This document shows, one piece after another, positions 7,223 through 9,161 of a DNA stretch of 9,161 nucleotides (its first letter is position 1; each line of letters begins with the position of its first letter). The notes below the pieces were generated by a model. That model was not told where the DNA came from. It did not search any database and saw only the letters and a program-made list of their open reading frames with translations. The position numbers and the translations under genes are program-made. This DNA is from Myxococcales bacterium. Lineage in GTDB: Bacteria; Myxococcota_C; UBA6777. The stretch spans positions 1 to 9,161 of the forward strand of contig JALTMC010000900.1 in assembly GCA_027005175.1 (NCBI GenBank). Direction: 5' to 3'.

Positions 7223-8062
7223 TTGTTGTTTCGTCGTAGGATTCGATGGTTGGGTGTGCTTGGGGTTTTGTGTATATTGGTGTTGGGGCAGTCGTGTCTT
7301 CGGATTGTCCTACCTACATTTCCTCATCAGCTAGAGTTGAGGATTCAAGGGCAATCCCATCCATTGTTGTTACAGTTTTATGGGATGGACCAGCGTGTTG
7401 TGAGAGAACTTGTGGGCTTGTTTCGTCAGTCGATCTTTGTCTCCACTCGGCTGTGGGGTTCGTTTCGCCAGTCCGTGACGATTCGGGTGTTTCCGAATCA
7501 TAGGTCTTTGGAGGAGGCGGTGAATCGGCCCCACAGGTGGTTACGGGCCTGGGCGATGTACGATGAATTGTATATCCAAGCACCACGCACCTGGAAGCGA
7601 GGGAGGCTGCGTTCGTTACCAAAACTATTGACTCATGAGTTGACACATGTGCTGATGTACCAGCGATGTTGTCTTCGGGGGGATTGGTTTCGGAAGAGCA
7701 TCCCTTTTTGGTTTCGTGAGGGCATGGCTTCGGTGACAGCTTCGCAGGGGAGCTGGCGTATGTCTCGAAAAAAACTGAGTCGGGTTCTTCAGACAAAGTT
7801 TGGCAAGAAGTTGTACCAAAATCCCTCTCGCTATCTTATGAGGTTTCAACGGGAGGCCTATAGTCTGGCTCATTGGATGTTTTTTGACCTGCTCGATCGG
7901 TGCGCTGGCGAGAGAACAAAAAGTTATAGGCGTTTGGAGAATTTGTTGGTAGGGATGAAGCAAGGGCTCTCCTTCAATGGGGCATTTCATCGAGCCTGCG
8001 GCTTTTCACATCAGGCATTTCGTCGAAAATTTTCTTTACATCGGAGAAGGGGGAAACGGTGA
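7223..8062 (+). CDS. Exported HExxH (MA-like, gluzincin-type) zinc metallopeptidase
   Basis: 279 residues from a TTG. The start could also be the next codon, TTG 7226, which sits better (6 nt) after AGGAG at 7215-7219. No ATG fits. The N-terminus (RRRIRW followed by a hydrophobic stretch to about 22) is a signal peptide or anchor. C25 after LGQS is a weak lipobox, so a lipoprotein is possible but not convincing. The zinc motif is HELTH (138-142), preceded by LPKLLT. The downstream FREGMAS places E166 as the third ligand, as in gluzincins of the peptidase MA-like group. EAYSLAHWMFFDLLDR (211-226) matches the helix that usually follows in this group. The protein is strongly basic (many Arg, C-terminal RRRGKR). 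I expect an active periplasmic peptidase since all ligands are present, but the substrate is unknown. The gene shares direction with the pseudoprotease 188 nt upstream. Confidence 0.88.
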   Translation: MLFRRRIRWLGVLGVLCILVLGQSCLRIVLPTFPHQLELRIQGQSHPLLLQFYGMDQRVVRELVGLFRQSIFVSTRLWGSFRQSVTIRVFPNHRSLEEAVNRPHRWLRAWAMYDELYIQAPRTWKRGRLRSLPKLLTHELTHVLMYQRCCLRGDWFRKSIPFWFREGMASVTASQGSWRMSRKKLSRVLQTKFGKKLYQNPSRYLMRFQREAYSLAHWMFFDLLDRCAGERTKSYRRLENLLVGMKQGLSFNGAFHRACGFSHQAFRRKFSLHRRRGKR

Positions 8063-8077
8063 GTTGTATGGGCTCTT

Positions 8078-8169
8078 AGGCTCCTCTCTACTTGTGTTCC
8101 TTCGTACGTCAGGCGCGGCGTGGACGTACAGAAGAAGTGCTTCAACGGAGGCTCCTCTCTACTTGTGTT
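8078..8169 (+). repeat. 21-bp perfect direct repeats flanking a hairpin
   Basis: AGGCTCCTCTCTACTTGTGT plus one T occurs at 8078-8098 and again at 8149-8169, 71 nt apart. Between the copies, CTTCGTACGTC (8100-8110) pairs with 8123-8134 (GACGTAC, bulged A at 8130, GAAG). This makes an 11-bp stem with one bulge and a 12-nt GC-rich loop. No T-tract follows on the plus strand. It begins 16 nt after the metallopeptidase stop, so the transcript would carry it. Confidence 0.85.
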
Positions 8170-8193
8170 GCTTGGCGCATCACCCTTGTGTCG

Positions 8194-8445
8194 ATGGTGT
8201 CCTCTTTTCTCGCGTTGATTGTGCTCTCGATTCTTGCTGGTGACCGCACGAAGAGCAGGCATCCGATGTTGATGGGAGTGGTGTATGCTCTCCTCTGCAC
8301 AGAGCTTTTTCGATACAAACCTTCGGGAGTATACGGAGTGATCGCGAATAACCACTTGAATCCAAGGGGCAATCTTGGTATAGGTGACATGGTGAATCGG
8401 AAGTCTTTGGCACATAGGGAAACTCTATGTGTGTTATGCCATTGA
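8194..8445 (+). CDS. Doubtful small membrane or exported protein
   Basis: An 83-residue ORF from the ATG at 8194 begins with a hydrophobic segment (MVSSFLALIVLSILAG) like a signal peptide or membrane span, followed by a basic tail ending in CVLCH. The frame can be extended upstream to a TTG at 8092, and beyond a TAG at 8077 to an ATG at 8068. No purine-rich ribosome binding site precedes 8194 or 8092. Its last codons fall in the hairpin at 8411-8431. I recognise no family. It could be a decayed gene, a real small protein or chance. Confidence 0.22.
   Translation: MVSSFLALIVLSILAGDRTKSRHPMLMGVVYALLCTELFRYKPSGVYGVIANNHLNPRGNLGIGDMVNRKSLAHRETLCVLCH
8411..8431. promoter_or_regulatory. Inverted repeat upstream of the secreted HEAT gene
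   Basis: CACATAG (8411-8417) and CTATGTG (8425-8431) are perfect inverted arms. The stem can extend inward by a G-T and a G-C pair to leave an AAA loop. It lies 66 nt before the HEAT start and has no T-run after it. It could be an operator or an RNA hairpin in the leader. Confidence 0.35.
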
Positions 8446-8497
8446 ATTATACAGGCCGTGGTGTTGTGTCGCGGTGAGAGTTGAAAAGGATAGTTGG

Positions 8498-9161
8498 ATG
8501 AAGCAAAATTGTTTGGTATGGCTGGTGAGTGTTCTCGCCCTATGTCTATCTTGGGGCAACGTTTCGGCCTCAGAGGTTGGTGATATCAAATCAAAGCTAG
8601 AGGGTGGTAAGACTCGTGCTGCTCTGAAGAAAGCTGATAAGGTTTTGCTCCAGGTGATAGGTCTGAAGATCAAAGCTCAGTCTCGTTTGACGCAAGCGGC
8701 TCAGGCTCTACGCACCTATGAAGTGCTTGTTGCCCTCACTGGAAAGGAAAATCTTCCTCTGCTTCGCGAGGTAGGTTGGGCCTATATGATGAAGAGCTTG
8801 TTGTCGAGCAACAAACGCGCTCATCAAATGGCGGCAGAGTACCTTGGGAAGCTGGGTGATCCCAAGGCGGTAGCCCCTTTGATCCGTCTGCTGCGAAGAT
8901 CTTCTGACTTTGTGACCAAGCGGTATGTGGCAGAAGCTCTTGGTCGGTTGAAAGACAACAAGGCTGTCCCTGCATTGACGAAACTTCTCAAAGCCCGGAG
9001 CTTTCTTGTTCGGACAACCGCAGCTTGGGCTCTTGCCAATCTTGGGAATCGCAAAGGTCTCAAGTCTCTACAGACATGTTTTAAGCGAAGTGCTCGAACG
9101 ACGAAACTTCGATGTGCCTACTTGCTGGCTCGTTTGAAGAACAAGTCGGTTCGCTCCTATC
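8498..9161 (+). CDS. Secreted HEAT-repeat protein (3' end outside window)
   Basis: The ATG at 8498 has a strong AAAAGGA at 8484-8490, 7 nt upstream. The frame stays open to the right edge (221 codons plus one base), so the C-terminus is missing. Residues 1-24 form a signal peptide (MKQ, a hydrophobic core, then NVSA) with likely cleavage before SEV. Residues about 27-100 are helical and may be a TPR-like or capping segment. From about 108 there are HEAT repeats of about 31 residues: AAEYLGKLGDPKAVAPLIRL, then VAEALGRLKDNKAVPALTKL, then AAWALANLGNRKGLKSLQ, and a fourth beginning at about 205. It is probably a periplasmic scaffold or inhibitor-like binding protein. It differs from the HEAT protein at the left edge by being exported rather than anchored facing inward. 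The partner is unknown. Confidence 0.9.
   Translation, partial: MKQNCLVWLVSVLALCLSWGNVSASEVGDIKSKLEGGKTRAALKKADKVLLQVIGLKIKAQSRLTQAAQALRTYEVLVALTGKENLPLLREVGWAYMMKSLLSSNKRAHQMAAEYLGKLGDPKAVAPLIRLLRRSSDFVTKRYVAEALGRLKDNKAVPALTKLLKARSFLVRTTAAWALANLGNRKGLKSLQTCFKRSARTTKLRCAYLLARLKNKSVRSY

Larger units (their letters stand above)
8063..8497 (+). other. Gene-poor 435-nt region with repeats and hairpins
   Basis: This stretch separates the metallopeptidase gene from the secreted HEAT gene. It holds a pair of 21-bp direct repeats enclosing a hairpin (8078-8169), a second hairpin near its right end (8411-8431) and one doubtful small ORF (8194-8445). The promoter of the HEAT gene probably lies here. 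I see an AT-rich TTATACA at 8447-8453 but no matching -35 element at the normal spacing. Confidence 0.5.

Noticed and set aside
7314-7990. Minus-strand open frames of 121 and 160 codons over the metallopeptidase gene
   Set aside because: The plus-strand frame has a signal sequence, HELTH and the third zinc ligand. The opposite frames show no domain and are shadows.
8011-8415. Minus-strand open frame of 134 codons in the gap and the end of the metallopeptidase gene
   Set aside because: It overlaps the 3' end of a well-supported gene, has a low-complexity His/Arg-rich reading with no recognisable domain, and would lie against the flow of both neighbours.

Overview
The window carries five protein genes in two divergent blocks, with overall G+C near 50 % by eye. 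The gene content is typical of a Gram-negative bacterium with large signalling and scaffold families: an integral-membrane CHASE2 receptor, exported proteins, a possible outer-membrane barrel and very large HEAT-repeat proteins. It reminds me most of Myxococcota or other former Deltaproteobacteria. That is inference from gene style; no rRNA or marker gene is present to test it.

Left block (minus strand, transcribed right to left). A CHASE2 receptor with a class III nucleotide-cyclase-like domain and a TPR tail (5727-3268) is followed after 43 nt by a giant HEAT-repeat protein with an N-terminal membrane anchor (3224 to beyond base 1, at least 1074 residues). They look like one transcription unit. 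In the receptor, both metal-binding aspartates and the Lys, Asn and Arg catalytic positions of class III cyclases are replaced, although the fold motifs remain, so it reads as a pseudo-cyclase. Its CHASE2 sensor carries two very basic low-complexity inserts, including 14 consecutive arginines.

Centre. A 182-nt divergent intergenic region (5728-5909) separates the blocks and holds a 10-bp perfect palindrome.

Right block (plus strand). First is a trypsin/HtrA-fold protein whose His and Ser positions are replaced, joined to a C-terminal half that looks like beta-barrel strands (5910-7034). Next is an exported HExxH gluzincin-type metallopeptidase (7223-8062). After a gene-poor stretch of about 435 nt with repeats, hairpins and a doubtful small ORF, a second HEAT-repeat protein with a signal peptide starts (8498 to beyond 9161). 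A 37-bp near-identical duplication of the 3' end of the pseudoprotease gene lies just downstream of it.

Predicted topology gives a common thread, as inference: the pseudo-cyclase, its TPR tail and the anchored HEAT scaffold face the cytoplasm. The basic CHASE2 sensor, the pseudoprotease, the metallopeptidase and the secreted HEAT protein face the periplasm. The most notable feature is that two enzyme folds (cyclase and serine protease) have lost their catalytic residues beside scaffold proteins. This would suit a signalling or envelope-organising role based on binding rather than catalysis.
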